NCBI GenBank assembly: GCA_020635875.1
Contig: JACJYY010000002.1
Span: 62,001-126,000, forward strand
Direction: 5' to 3'
DNA: 64,000 nt
Origin: Flavobacteriales bacterium
GTDB lineage: Bacteria; Bacteroidota; Bacteroidia; Flavobacteriales; Flavobacteriaceae
The position numbers and the translations under genes are program-made. Of the stretch, positions 39,282-48,253 are shown piece by piece; the first letter of the stretch is position 1; each line of letters begins with the position of its first letter. Below the pieces are notes generated by a model, which worked only from the letters and a program-made list of their open reading frames with translations, was not told the DNA's origin and made no database searches.

Positions 39282-39451
39282 TATTTATTGGGATTTCTCA
39301 GCTATTGCGGAGTCCTTTTTTGTTAAAAAAACAAGCACAAAAGTAAACATTTTTTACTTTATCGATTTAAATCATATAGGATTCATATACAATCGACATC
39401 TCATAAATATATAAAAATTTGAGAATGTGTAGCAATTAAAGTTCATTAGAT

Positions 39452-39459
39452 TATTTTTG
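39452..39459 (+). promoter_or_regulatory. -7 promoter element abutting rlmD start
   Basis: TATTTTTG matches TAnnTTTG and ends only 4 bases before the rlmD ATG (39464). If used, the transcript would start at or near the ATG, that is, almost leaderless. No SD lies before the ATG. Confidence 0.5.
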
Positions 39460-39463
39460 CAGC

Positions 39464-40879
39464 ATGGCAAGACAGAAAAAAATGAATAAAACTTTTGAAA
39501 ACATTAAAATAATTGATGCAGGAGCTAAAGGTGTGTGTGTTACAAAAGCTCCTGATGGCAAGGTTATTTTTGTTCCTAATGTAGTTCCAGGTGACGTTGT
39601 AGATTTGGAAACTTTCAAAAAACGAAAAGCTTACTATGAGGCTAAAGCAACTCATTTTCACCACTACTCCATAGACCGAGTAGTTCCTGTATGTGAACAT
39701 TTTGGTGTTTGTGGTGGATGCAAGTGGCAAAACATGGATTACAGTAAACAGTTGTTTTACAAAAATCAAGAAGTCACTAACAATCTTCGTAGAATAGGAA
39801 AAATAGAACTCCCAGAATTTGAGCCAATTTTGGGATCTCAAAAACAGTTCTTTTATAGAAATAAGATGGAGTTTTCCTTCTCTAACAAAAAATGGCTAAC
39901 ACCAGAAGAAATTCAATCCGAAAATGAAATCGAAGACAAAAATGCACTAGGGTTTCACATTCCAAAAATGTGGGACAAAATTCTCGACATCAATAAATGT
40001 CACTTGCAAGAAGACCCTTCTAACGCTATACGAAATGAGATAAAACGTTTTGCTATAGAAAATGGTTTGACTTTTTACGACCCAAGAAACCAAAATGGCC
40101 TTTTAAGAACGTTAATGATTCGCACAGCGTCTACTGGCGAAATCATGGTCTTAATTCAATTTTTTGAAGAAGACCAAACACAAAGAGAAATGCTATTGAA
40201 TCATTTATCGAAAATGTTTCCTGAAATTACTTCGTTGCTTTATGTTATCAATTCCAAAGGGAATGATACCATATATGACCAAGAAGTTCAATTGTTTAAA
40301 GGTAGAGAATACATCTTAGAGGAAATGGAAGGCTTGCAGTTTAGTATCAATGCTAAATCTTTTTATCAAACCAATTCCGATCAGGCCTATGAGCTCTATA
40401 AAATCACTAGAGATTTTGCCGACTTAACTGGAGAAGAAATCGTCTACGACTTATATACTGGCACTGGAACCATTGCCCAATTCGTTTCTAAAAAAGCGAA
40501 AAAAGTAGTGGGCGTAGAAGCTGTTCCTGAAGCCATTGAAGACGCAAAGCAAAATGCGATAAGAAACAATATCACAAATACCACTTTTTATGTGGGTGAT
40601 ATGAAAAAAGTTTTTAACGACCAATTCATTAGAGATAACGGTCAACCTGATGTAATTATTACTGATCCTCCAAGAGATGGGATGCATGCAGATGTAATTG
40701 AACAAATTTTGAAAATTGGCTCCCAAAAAGTAGTGTATGTAAGTTGTAACTCAGCCACTCAAGCCAGAGATTTAGCTTTATTGGATACCTCATACAAGGT
40801 AACCCGCGTGAGACCTGTAGATATGTTTCCGCAAACTCATCATGTTGAGAATGTTGTTTTACTTGAAAAAAGAAATTAA
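39464..40879 (+). CDS. rlmD: 23S rRNA (uracil-C5)-methyltransferase, RlmD/TrmA family
   Basis: 471 residues. An N-terminal TRAM-like domain leads to an iron-sulfur site (CEHFGVCGGCKWQ, about 77-89), and the C-terminal SAM fold shows YDLYTGTGTIAQFVS, GVEAVPEAIEDAKQNA, DPPRDGMH and the catalytic-Cys motif VYVSCNSATQARDL. These mark a C5 uracil methyltransferase. U1939 of 23S rRNA is the expected target, though some relatives modify U747 or tRNA U54. Stop and next ATG abut (TAAATG), so rlmD-DUF6452-DUF6048 form an operon. Confidence 0.92.
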   Translation: MARQKKMNKTFENIKIIDAGAKGVCVTKAPDGKVIFVPNVVPGDVVDLETFKKRKAYYEAKATHFHHYSIDRVVPVCEHFGVCGGCKWQNMDYSKQLFYKNQEVTNNLRRIGKIELPEFEPILGSQKQFFYRNKMEFSFSNKKWLTPEEIQSENEIEDKNALGFHIPKMWDKILDINKCHLQEDPSNAIRNEIKRFAIENGLTFYDPRNQNGLLRTLMIRTASTGEIMVLIQFFEEDQTQREMLLNHLSKMFPEITSLLYVINSKGNDTIYDQEVQLFKGREYILEEMEGLQFSINAKSFYQTNSDQAYELYKITRDFADLTGEEIVYDLYTGTGTIAQFVSKKAKKVVGVEAVPEAIEDAKQNAIRNNITNTTFYVGDMKKVFNDQFIRDNGQPDVIITDPPRDGMHADVIEQILKIGSQKVVYVSCNSATQARDLALLDTSYKVTRVRPVDMFPQTHHVENVVLLEKRN

Positions 40880-41392
40880 ATGAGTAAGAAAATTATTATT
40901 TCTCTTAGTATGCTTTTTACGTCAATTTCTCTTTTTTTATTAAGTTGTGAAAAGGACGACATCTGTATAAGTTCAGCCCCTTCAACACCTGAATTAGTAC
41001 TCCAATTTTTTGACAAAAACACTCCTGAAAAATCAAAAAACATCTCTTCTATATACGTGAAAGCTGATGGTCAAACCGACGGACTTGTCTTTACTGAAGT
41101 GGACAGAGTAAACATCCCACTACAAACGAATCAATCACAAACAAACTATACATTCTACAGTAATTTCAACCCTGCTGACGGCTCCTATGATAATGAAGAT
41201 CGCCTAACTATAAATTACACCCCTATAGACTCTTATATTTCGAGAGCCTGTGGATACCGAACTCTTTTTGCTTTGAATCAAAATGACGGTGTGGTCATTG
41301 AACCAGACAGTGATAATTGGCTGAGCAACCCCGAAATAATAAATCATTCCATAATTTTAAGCGACAGCACTCATGTTAAATTATTTCATTAG
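40880..41392 (+). CDS. DUF6452-family lipoprotein
   Basis: 170 residues with a lipoprotein signal (FTSISLFLLSCEKDD). The mature part has CISSAPSTPELVLQFFDKN and a later VNIPLQTNQSQTNYTF strand; it ends with a beta-rich, Cys-containing region (SRACGYRTLFALN). Recognised as DUF6452, a Flavobacteriia lipoprotein commonly paired with DUF6048. Function unknown. It overlaps the next gene by 20 bases. Confidence 0.8.
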   Translation: MSKKIIISLSMLFTSISLFLLSCEKDDICISSAPSTPELVLQFFDKNTPEKSKNISSIYVKADGQTDGLVFTEVDRVNIPLQTNQSQTNYTFYSNFNPADGSYDNEDRLTINYTPIDSYISRACGYRTLFALNQNDGVVIEPDSDNWLSNPEIINHSIILSDSTHVKLFH

Positions 41393-42056
41393 CATTCTGC
41401 TTTTTTGTGGTTTGATGTCATTTTCTCAAAAAGAAAAGGATTCCATCTCTAAGCCGACTCAAAAATACGGGCTTCGTTTAGGTGTCGATTTATACCGAGC
41501 AACAAAACCGTTGTATAATAAAAACTATAGTGGTTTTGAAATCTCTGGAGATTATCGAATTTCTCACTCTCACTATTTGGCTATCGAATTAGGCTCAGAA
41601 AACAACTTCGTTGATGATGACTTGATACATTTCACTACAAAAGGGAATTATACCAAGATTGGATTTGATTACAATGCCTATCGTAATTGGCTGGACATGC
41701 AAAATATGATATATGTGGGATTAAGATATGGCTACAGCAACTTTAGCCAAACCCTTCACCAATACAGTTTATATAACAACAACACCTATTTTCCTTCCTA
41801 TACTGTAGCTACCAATAAGGAATTTAATGATTTGTCTGCTCACTGGATGGAATTTGTAGCGGGAATCAAGACAGAAATTCTAAACAATCTTTATCTGGGT
41901 TTTAGTGTAAGACTAAAAAGAATGATTAATCAGGAAAAACCTGACAATTTTGACAATTTATACATTCCTGGTTTTAACAGAACTAGAGAAGGAAGCCATT
42001 TTGGTTCTGGATTTAATTACACTATCAGCTATCTCATTCCAATTGTAAAAAAATAA
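41373..42056 (+). CDS. DUF6048-family outer-membrane protein
   Basis: 227 residues with a signal peptide (MLNYFISILLFCGLMSFSQ) and alternating beta strands such as YGLRLGVDLYRATKP, NYSGFEISGDYRI and YVGLRYGYSNFSQ, ending FNYTISYLIPIVKK. It looks like a small outer-membrane barrel. DUF6048 normally follows the DUF6452 lipoprotein, and the 20-base overlap suggests translational coupling, so the two may act together at the outer membrane (inference). Confidence 0.8.
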   Translation: MLNYFISILLFCGLMSFSQKEKDSISKPTQKYGLRLGVDLYRATKPLYNKNYSGFEISGDYRISHSHYLAIELGSENNFVDDDLIHFTTKGNYTKIGFDYNAYRNWLDMQNMIYVGLRYGYSNFSQTLHQYSLYNNNTYFPSYTVATNKEFNDLSAHWMEFVAGIKTEILNNLYLGFSVRLKRMINQEKPDNFDNLYIPGFNRTREGSHFGSGFNYTISYLIPIVKK

Positions 42057-42086
42057 AGGACTCTTGAGATTTCAAAGTCCTTTATA
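42054..42086. terminator. bidirectional terminator between DUF6048 gene and rho
   Basis: The stem TAAAGGACT / AGTCCTTTA (9 bp) with a 13-base loop lies between converging genes. It begins within the DUF6048 stop codon region. Confidence 0.7.
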
Positions 42087-42106
42087 GATCTAACACTGTT
42101 TATAAT

Positions 42107-43654
42107 TTAATCATTCATAGAAATCAAAAACTCTTCGTTGTTTCTAGTTTGACGGAATCTATCATTAATGAAGTCCATTGCTTCAACAGGATTCATATCC
42201 GCTAGATATTTACGCATAATCCACATACGTTGAACCGTTTTTTCATCCATTAATAAATCATCACGTCGTGTACTTGAAGAAGTCAAGTCAATTGCAGGGA
42301 AGATACGCCTATTGGCAATCTTACGATCCAATTGTAACTCCATATTACCTGTTCCTTTAAACTCCTCAAAAATTACTTCATCCATCTTAGAACCTGTATC
42401 CGTCAAAGCCGTTGCAATAATAGATAAAGAACCTCCGTTTTCAATATTACGAGCCGCACCAAAGAAACGTTTTGGTTTTTGTAAGGCATTAGCATCAACC
42501 CCTCCACTCAACACTTTACCAGATGTAGGTTGTACCGTATTGTAGGCTCTTGCCAAACGTGTAATCGAATCTAATAGAATCACGACATCGTGTCCACACT
42601 CTACTAAACGTTTTGCTTTTTCTAATACGATATTCGCTACTTTAACATGTCGTTCTGCTGGTTCATCAAAGGTAGAGGCAATCACTTCTCCTCTTACGTT
42701 ACGTTGCATATCCGTTACCTCCTCTGGACGTTCATCAATCAACAACACCAACAAATAAGCCTCTGGGTGATTAGCCGCAATGGTATTTGCTATTTCTTTT
42801 AACAACACCGTTTTACCTGTTTTAGGCTGCGAAACAATCATCCCTCTTTGTCCTTTACCTATAGGCGAAAACAAATCGATGATTCGTGTTGAAACTGTTG
42901 CTTGTTTATCTGCTAAACGGAATTTTTCGTCTGGAAAAACTGGAGTCAAATGCTCAAACGCCACTCTGTCTCTTACAATCTGTGGATCTAGTCCATTAAT
43001 CTTAAGTACTTTTACTAAAGGAAAATATTTTTCTCCTTCTTTAGGTGGTCTCACTACCCCTTTGACAGTATCTCCCGTCTTTAAACCAAACAGTTTTACC
43101 TGAGATTGTGATAAATAAATATCGTCTGGAGAAGCTAAATAATTATAATCCGAAGAACGTAAAAAACCATACCCATCAGGCATCATATCCAACACTCCTT
43201 CACTTTCAATTATTCCCTCAAACTCATATTCAGACTTTTTGTTGTTTTGCCTGTTTTTGTTTTGATGTTGATTATTATTGTTGTTCTTGTGATGAGGACG
43301 ATTATTATTATCTCTTTGTGGCTTATGATTACTGTCCTCTTGAGTTTGAGTTTTTTCCTCCTCTACTTTATCAGAAATCTCGTTATTGGAAGCACTAGGA
43401 ATTTCACCCTTTTCGAACTCATCAAATCGCTTAACTCTACTTCCTTGAGTTTTCTCTTTTACTTTGACAGAAGCCTCTTCTTTCTTGGTCTCCTCCTGAC
43501 CATTTTCGCTTGCCAAGCTTTGTTCCTGAATCTCTAAAATTTGCTGAATCAATTCCGCTTTTTTAAGTGTTTTGAACTTAGGCACTCTAGCAATTTCTGC
43601 AACCTCCTGAAGTTCAGCTATTTTCATAGCCTTTAGTTTTGAATTATCAAACAT
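42107..43654 (-). CDS. rho: Transcription termination factor Rho
   Basis: 515 residues, an ATP-driven RNA translocase. A Rho-N helix bundle ([27 protein letters not shown]) is followed by an acidic then Asn/Gln/His/Arg-rich spacer (about 60-140), an insertion common in Bacteroidota Rho. The cold-shock RNA site ([22 protein letters not shown]) and the ATPase core ([44 protein letters not shown]) follow. ATG at 43654. The 180-base leader contains a small CATCGG/CCGATG hairpin on the minus strand; Rho often attenuates its own mRNA, but no proof is visible. Confidence 0.96.
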   Translation of the reverse strand: MFDNSKLKAMKIAELQEVAEIARVPKFKTLKKAELIQQILEIQEQSLASENGQEETKKEEASVKVKEKTQGSRVKRFDEFEKGEIPSASNNEISDKVEEEKTQTQEDSNHKPQRDNNNRPHHKNNNNNQHQNKNRQNNKKSEYEFEGIIESEGVLDMMPDGYGFLRSSDYNYLASPDDIYLSQSQVKLFGLKTGDTVKGVVRPPKEGEKYFPLVKVLKINGLDPQIVRDRVAFEHLTPVFPDEKFRLADKQATVSTRIIDLFSPIGKGQRGMIVSQPKTGKTVLLKEIANTIAANHPEAYLLVLLIDERPEEVTDMQRNVRGEVIASTFDEPAERHVKVANIVLEKAKRLVECGHDVVILLDSITRLARAYNTVQPTSGKVLSGGVDANALQKPKRFFGAARNIENGGSLSIIATALTDTGSKMDEVIFEEFKGTGNMELQLDRKIANRRIFPAIDLTSSSTRRDDLLMDEKTVQRMWIMRKYLADMNPVEAMDFINDRFRQTRNNEEFLISMND

Positions 43655-43834
43655 GTAACTGAATTACTTAATAGATTTTATTTGAAAAATAGGGATTGTA
43701 TATTATGGAAGGGATATTCTTTTTCATCGGCGATGATTTCCGATGTTTGTTATGCAATTATACAATTTTTTTTGAAAACAATGTAGAATAAAAAATAAAT
43801 TATATTTTTACGCTCGAGTTAAGAAATTCAAGTA

Positions 43835-44221
43835 ATGATACAACGAATTCAGTCCATTTATTTATTGATTTCATTCATCCTTTCGGGTGTTCTGGTTGTG
43901 GTTTGGAAACCGTTTCAAACAGACAGTTTAGTACAAGGAGGATTATTAGTATTGAGTGGATTGTTATCTGTTATGAGTATTTTCTCTTACCAAAAAAGAC
44001 AAAATCAATTTGTCTTAGGTAGAGTTAATATTTTAACCAATCTGATATTACTAGGGCTATTGACTTATGATGCACTACAATTATCTGGAGAAGCGTCTGC
44101 CGCTTCGAAGAAAGGTATTGAGGCTCTACTTCCTTTTGTTTCTATCGTTTTCATTGTCTTGGCCAACAAGGCAATACAAAAGGATGAAAACCTCGTAAAA
44201 TCAGTGGATCGTATCCGATAA
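43835..44221 (+). CDS. DUF4293-family membrane protein
   Basis: 128 residues with four membrane spans: IYLLISFILSGVLVVVW, GLLVLSGLLSVMSIFSY, ILTNLILLGLLTYDALQL and GIEALLPFVSIVFIVLANKAI. It opens MIQRIQSIYLL, typical of DUF4293, a Bacteroidota family of unknown function. It is usually found divergent from rho, as here. Confidence 0.85.
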   Translation: MIQRIQSIYLLISFILSGVLVVVWKPFQTDSLVQGGLLVLSGLLSVMSIFSYQKRQNQFVLGRVNILTNLILLGLLTYDALQLSGEASAASKKGIEALLPFVSIVFIVLANKAIQKDENLVKSVDRIR

Positions 44222-44240
44222 ACCTATTACTATAGTGCGT

Positions 44241-44274
44241 AAAAAGGCCGTCTAAAAAGAAGGCCTTTTTTTTA
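44241..44274 (+). terminator. terminator of DUF4293 gene
   Basis: The stem AAAAAGGCC / GGCCTTTTT with an 11-12-base loop is followed by TTTTTTT. It lies 20 bases after the stop. Confidence 0.88.
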
Positions 44275-44397
44275 GAATTACTAACAATATGACTAGAAGC
44301 TTGATGACAGAGAAGTATCTTCAGTATAAAATAGCATGAAATGTTTCATCATACAGTTAAATAGATATACCTTTATGCCTTATCTAAACTAATTTTT

Positions 44398-45291
44398 ATG
44401 AAAAATTCTTCAAAAATCATCACTAGCTTTTTTGTTGCACTTTTAGTTTTAAGCTGTAGTAAAGACGAAACTCCTATACCAACAGGAAATCACACTGTAA
44501 TTCAAGACACTCCAAAGAGTGAATATAAATTGAAAAAAATTGAAGACATTCAAAATGGAGTTGTGATAAAAACTTCTGAATTTGAGTATAATTCATCAGG
44601 GAATATCTCTAAGACCAAAGTGGCAGATAGAAATAAGACGATAGAGGTCACATATAATTATGACCAAAACAACGATATTGTGACTTGGAACCAAACAGAG
44701 ACAAGTAGTTTTGATCCTGAATTTAAAATTACTCAAGTCAATACGTTAGAATATAATAATGGCAAAATATCAAATATTTGCATTGACAGAAAAACCTTTG
44801 ATTGGAGCACAGAAACCTTATCTAAAGACAAAATAGAGTTTACATATGGGCCAGATTCAAATCCTATCTCTATCAAACATTTTGAGGAAATGACCTATGA
44901 TTCATTTAACCCAAGATCATGTGCGGATGTTATATATTTATCGAATGAAGAAACATTTGAAAATGTAAATGGTAACACTGTGAAATATAGTTCAGGCGAT
45001 GACTCATTTTTTTCAAATAATTATAATTTAATAGAATACGATGATAAAATCAACCCTTATTCTACGTTAAAACCAGAGGCTTTTAGAATAGTTGTTAGTG
45101 GTTTATCTGCGAAAAACAATAAGACCAAAATTACCATTCATAACGCTTCTGATGACTCACTTCAAGCAACAGCTGTTTATGAAAACACCTACAATAGCGC
45201 TAACTATTTAATACAAACGATTGAAAAATATTATTATGCCGGTCAATCAATTCCAGCGACAACAACAATCGTCAAGTATTATTACTATTAA
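44398..45291 (+). CDS. Lipoprotein of unknown function, DUF4595/YD-like strands
   Basis: 297 residues with a lipoprotein signal (FFVALLVLSCSKDE). The mature part repeats Tyr/Asp/Asn-rich strands: YKLKKIEDIQNGVV, FEYNSSGNISKTKV, YNYDQNNDIVTWNQ, EYNNGKISNI, resembling DUF4595 and RHS/YD-type beta repeats of Bacteroidota surface lipoproteins. No enzyme motif. It is monocistronic between two terminators, and its gene is less conserved-looking than its neighbours; probably an accessory surface protein. Confidence 0.7.
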   Translation: MKNSSKIITSFFVALLVLSCSKDETPIPTGNHTVIQDTPKSEYKLKKIEDIQNGVVIKTSEFEYNSSGNISKTKVADRNKTIEVTYNYDQNNDIVTWNQTETSSFDPEFKITQVNTLEYNNGKISNICIDRKTFDWSTETLSKDKIEFTYGPDSNPISIKHFEEMTYDSFNPRSCADVIYLSNEETFENVNGNTVKYSSGDDSFFSNNYNLIEYDDKINPYSTLKPEAFRIVVSGLSAKNNKTKITIHNASDDSLQATAVYENTYNSANYLIQTIEKYYYAGQSIPATTTIVKYYYY

Positions 45292-45317
45292 TTCATATGA
45301 TTAGATTCATTTCAAAT

Positions 45318-45350
45318 AAAAAAGGTCGTCTGAAAAGATGACCTTTTTTT
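45318..45350. terminator. bidirectional terminator
   Basis: The stem AAAAAAGGTC / GACCTTTTTT with a 12-13-base loop separates the lipoprotein gene from the converging phosphodiesterase gene. T-runs are present on both strands. Confidence 0.85.
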
Positions 45351-45840
45351 ATCTCTTATACTCAATAACCTCCAAATTCTTTATCTCCTTACCATCAATC
45401 TCAAAACGAAGCATGGTTCTCACTTTATGTAGACCATACTTCCCTATAGCCCCGGGATTCATATGCAACATATTGAGTTTTTTGTCTGGCATGACTTTGA
45501 GAATATGAGAATGTCCACAAATGAATAACCTTGGAGGATTGGCTTTGAGTTCCTCTCGAATCTGTGGGTTATAACGACCTGGATAACCGCCGATATGTGT
45601 AATCCAAACAGATACCTCTTCGCACATGAATTTTTGATGCAATGGACACGACGCCCTTACTTTAGCATCATCTATATTTCCATATACCGCAATTAAAGGT
45701 TTGATTTTGTTTATAGCGTCCGCTACTTTGATATCTCCGATATCTCCAGCATGCCACACCTCATCGCATTTTTTGACATGATCAAGAATTACATCATCAA
45801 TATAACTATGAGTATCTGATAAGAGGAGTATTTTTTTCAA
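45349..45840 (-). CDS. YfcE/MJ0936-type metallophosphoesterase
   Basis: 163 residues with the binuclear metal site of the calcineurin-like family: LLSDTHSYID (about 6-15), HAGDIGD (36), VYGNIDD (54) and FICGHSHI (109). Small YfcE-like members act on phosphodiesters in vitro; the natural substrate is unknown. The start is TTG at 45840, giving the usual MKKILLLSDTH N-terminus; no ATG is available. It lies 11 bases after the NUDIX gene and is probably co-transcribed. Confidence 0.9.
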   Translation of the reverse strand: MKKILLLSDTHSYIDDVILDHVKKCDEVWHAGDIGDIKVADAINKIKPLIAVYGNIDDAKVRASCPLHQKFMCEEVSVWITHIGGYPGRYNPQIREELKANPPRLFICGHSHILKVMPDKKLNMLHMNPGAIGKYGLHKVRTMLRFEIDGKEIKNLEVIEYKR

Positions 45841-45851
45841 ATGGGTCTGAT

Positions 45852-46436
45852 TTATTCAAAAAGCAACTTAATATTATTATACGAGTTCTTTAGTTTATCC
45901 TGAACATCTTCTGGATTAACCCACTCTACTTTGTCAATACCTTCTTCCTTCTGAGCTACCAATCCCCCCTTATATTGCGTAGTCATACGGTACCACTGAG
46001 TAACCTTAAGTCTGAATTTGCCTCTACGATAAAAGATATGATAGGTCTTAATTAGTTTTTCTTCTACCTTCAATTTACCTACCCCCGTTTCTTCTTCGAC
46101 TTCCCTGATAGCAGCGTCTTTTGTTCTTTCTCCTTTGTTAATTCCGCCTTTGGCAATGTCCCACTTACCGTTTCTAAAAATGAACAACACTTGACCTTTG
46201 TCATTATATACCAGGCCTCCTGCCGCTTTTTCCACAGGTAGCTTTTCTTTTAGTTTTGTTAAAATCTGTTTTTCATCCTCATGATACAGGTACACTTTGC
46301 CAATCTTATTCTCATACATTTTTGTGATGAGTTTCTCAATATCTACACTCTCCAATAGAAAAAACTGAAAATCTGTTTCTTTTGTGATTTGATTAGTTAA
46401 AAAAAGAGGGGTGTTGTTTACAAAAACTTTATACAT
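45852..46436 (-). CDS. NUDIX hydrolase
   Basis: 194 residues from ATG 46436. An upstream in-frame extension exists but runs through pyrE. The NUDIX box GGINKGERTKDAAIREVEEETGV (about 105-127) has the G-x5-E-x7-REvxEExGv residues; flanking FIFRNGKWDIAK is the typical approach strand. The N-terminal 70 residues form an extra domain conserved with some flavobacterial homologues. It may clear nucleotide derivatives. It is divergent from pyrE with only 7 bases between start codons. Confidence 0.88.
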   Translation of the reverse strand: MYKVFVNNTPLFLTNQITKETDFQFFLLESVDIEKLITKMYENKIGKVYLYHEDEKQILTKLKEKLPVEKAAGGLVYNDKGQVLFIFRNGKWDIAKGGINKGERTKDAAIREVEEETGVGKLKVEEKLIKTYHIFYRRGKFRLKVTQWYRMTTQYKGGLVAQKEEGIDKVEWVNPEDVQDKLKNSYNNIKLLFE

Positions 46437-46439
46437 TTG
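46432..46439 (+). promoter_or_regulatory. pyrE -7 element overlapping NUDIX start codon
   Basis: TACATTTG matches TAnnTTTG and ends 4 bases before the pyrE ATG (46444); it covers the NUDIX start codon on the other strand. A TTG at 46414-46416 is nearer than usual (15 bases), so -33 support is weak. Transcription would begin almost at the ATG. Confidence 0.5.
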
Positions 46440-46443
46440 CACT

Positions 46444-47094
46444 ATGATTTTTAACAAAGATACAGCCAACAAGACTTCCGAATTGCTTTTACAAATAAAT
46501 GCAATTAAATTGAATCCTAAAAACCCATTCAAGTGGGCTTCAGGATGGAATTCGCCTATATATTGTGATAACAGAATCACATTATCATTTCCTCAAATCA
46601 GAACGTATATCCGTGATGAATTTGCCAAGAATATTGAAAATCAATTTGGCAAACCAGACATCATTGTTGGTGTAGCAACTGGTGCTATCGGTATTGGTGT
46701 TTTAGTTGCCGAAAGACTAGGATTACCTTTTGCTTACGTGCGTCCTGAACCTAAAAAACACGGTCGTCAAAACCAAATCGAAGGCTTTGTATACAAAGGT
46801 CAAAATGCTATTGTAGTAGAAGATTTAGTAAGTACTGGCAATAGTAGTTTAATGGCTGTTGAGGCTTTGCGTCAAGCGGAAGTAAATGTAAAAGGTATGG
46901 TTGCCATCTTTGATTATGGATTTGATATTGCTAAGAAAAACTTCAAAGAAAAGAACGTAGACTTGTATACATTGGGTAATTATGCTACTCTTTTGGATAA
47001 TGCCATTGAAAAAAACTATATTTCGAAGAGCGAATTAAAAACCTTACAGGCTTGGAATGCCAATCCGGAAGGATGGGCTCCTGCAGAAGATTAG
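46444..47094 (+). CDS. pyrE: Orotate phosphoribosyltransferase
   Basis: 216 residues from ATG 46444 (MIFNKDTANKTSELLLQINAIKLN), matching the family; the frame extends upstream to 46411 but that part overlaps the promoter. It converts orotate and PRPP to OMP in pyrimidine synthesis. Motifs are WASGWNSPIYCDNR, YVRPEPKKHG and the PRPP loop AIVVEDLVSTGNSS (about 119). It heads the pyrE-SRPBCC-lptB set; the SRPBCC gene starts 12 bases later. Confidence 0.95.
   Translation: MIFNKDTANKTSELLLQINAIKLNPKNPFKWASGWNSPIYCDNRITLSFPQIRTYIRDEFAKNIENQFGKPDIIVGVATGAIGIGVLVAERLGLPFAYVRPEPKKHGRQNQIEGFVYKGQNAIVVEDLVSTGNSSLMAVEALRQAEVNVKGMVAIFDYGFDIAKKNFKEKNVDLYTLGNYATLLDNAIEKNYISKSELKTLQAWNANPEGWAPAED
46455..46462 (-). 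promoter_or_regulatory. NUDIX -7 element inside pyrE
   Basis: The minus strand reads TATCTTTG, a perfect TAnnTTTG match, 18 bases before the NUDIX ATG and inside codons 4-7 of pyrE. No -33 TTG at 19-21 bases. Together with the pyrE element it would make two face-to-back promoters that compete for the same DNA. Confidence 0.45.
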
Positions 47095-47106
47095 AACGGT
47101 ATTAAA

Positions 47107-47496
47107 ATGGTAATTGAAAGTCAAAAAGTCACTTTTTCTAAATCAAAAGAAGAAATCGCAAAATTTGCTTCGGAAGTGGCTAATTTTGAAAAATTAATGC
47201 CGGATACTGTTGCCAAATTTGAAGTTACCAGCCCTACTACTTTTAAATTCGCCTTACAAGGAATGCCTGAGTTTGAGTTAAAAGTGATTGATACAACAGC
47301 AAATGGTGTACAATTGGTTTCAGCTAGTGAAAAAACACCATTCAAATTAAACTTAGACCTACAAAGCTCATCTGACAATTCATCTGAAGGATTTTTCGTT
47401 TTTGAAGGCGATTTTAATCCAATGATGGCTATGATGATCAAAAAACCTATCAGCAACTTCTTAGGTGTTTTAATCTCTAAACTGAGTGCTATATAA
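47107..47496 (+). CDS. SRPBCC-like small protein
   Basis: 129 residues, MVIESQKVTFSKSKEEIAKFASEVANFEKLMP, then alternating strands (KFEVTSPTTFKFAL, FELKVIDTTANGVQL, FFVFEGDFNPMMAMM) and a long C-terminal helix (KKPISNFLGVLISKLSAI). This is the helix-grip layout of SRPBCC/START-like proteins that hold hydrophobic ligands. It lies between pyrE and lptB and its TAA overlaps the lptB ATG by one base (TAATG). A link to lipid transport is conceivable but only from position. Confidence 0.72.
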   Translation: MVIESQKVTFSKSKEEIAKFASEVANFEKLMPDTVAKFEVTSPTTFKFALQGMPEFELKVIDTTANGVQLVSASEKTPFKLNLDLQSSSDNSSEGFFVFEGDFNPMMAMMIKKPISNFLGVLISKLSAI

Positions 47497-48242
47497 TGAT
47501 CCTTAAAGCCAACAATCTTGTAAAAACCTACAAAGGAAGAAGCGTTGTCAAAGGAATTTCTATTGAGGTACAACAAGGCGAAATTGTTGGATTACTTGGT
47601 CCAAATGGAGCTGGTAAAACGACTTCTTTCTATATGATTGTAGGTTTGGTCAAGCCAAATGGTGGATCAATTTATCTTGATGATATCAATATCACGGATT
47701 ATCCGATGTATAAAAGAGCGCAGCATGGTATAGGATACTTAGCGCAAGAAGCGTCTGTTTTCAGAAAGTTGAGCATTGAGGACAATATTTTAAGTGTATT
47801 ACAGCTGACCAAACTCTCAAAAAAGGAACAAGAAGCTAAAATGGAAAGCTTAATTGAAGAGTTTAGCTTAGGACATATCCGCACCAACAGAGGAGATTTA
47901 TTATCTGGAGGAGAAAGACGCCGTACAGAAATTGCAAGAGCTTTAGCTACTGACCCTAAATTTATCCTATTGGACGAGCCATTCGCTGGAGTAGACCCTG
48001 TAGCTGTTGAAGACATCCAGCGTATTGTAGCCAAGCTGAAAGATAAAAATATTGGTATTCTTATTACCGATCACAACGTACAGGAAACATTGGCTATTAC
48101 CGATAAAACATACCTCATGTTTGAAGGAGGAATTTTAAAATCAGGTGTGCCAGAGGACTTAGTGAATGACGAAATGGTAAAAAAAGTATATCTAGGTCAA
48201 AACTTCGAATTACGTCGTAAAAAACTCGACTTTCAAAAATAA
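47496..48242 (+). CDS. lptB: LPS export ABC transporter ATPase LptB
   Basis: 248 residues. Walker A GPNGAGKTTSFYMIVG (about 34), Q-loop YLAQEASVFRKLS, signature LLSGGERRRTEIARAL, Walker B FILLDEPFAGVDP and the H-switch ITDHNVQETL are all intact. The RKLSIEDN and GGERRR features are those of LptB, which powers lipopolysaccharide movement with LptFG. lptF/G/A/C are not in the window. Confidence 0.93.
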   Translation: MILKANNLVKTYKGRSVVKGISIEVQQGEIVGLLGPNGAGKTTSFYMIVGLVKPNGGSIYLDDINITDYPMYKRAQHGIGYLAQEASVFRKLSIEDNILSVLQLTKLSKKEQEAKMESLIEEFSLGHIRTNRGDLLSGGERRRTEIARALATDPKFILLDEPFAGVDPVAVEDIQRIVAKLKDKNIGILITDHNVQETLAITDKTYLMFEGGILKSGVPEDLVNDEMVKKVYLGQNFELRRKKLDFQK

Positions 48243-48253
48243 ACTTTCGAATC

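Noticed and set aside
43225..43330. Low-complexity Asn/Gln/His codons in rho
   Set aside because: Such an insertion between the Rho-N and RNA-binding domains is common in Bacteroidota Rho; the frame is intact.
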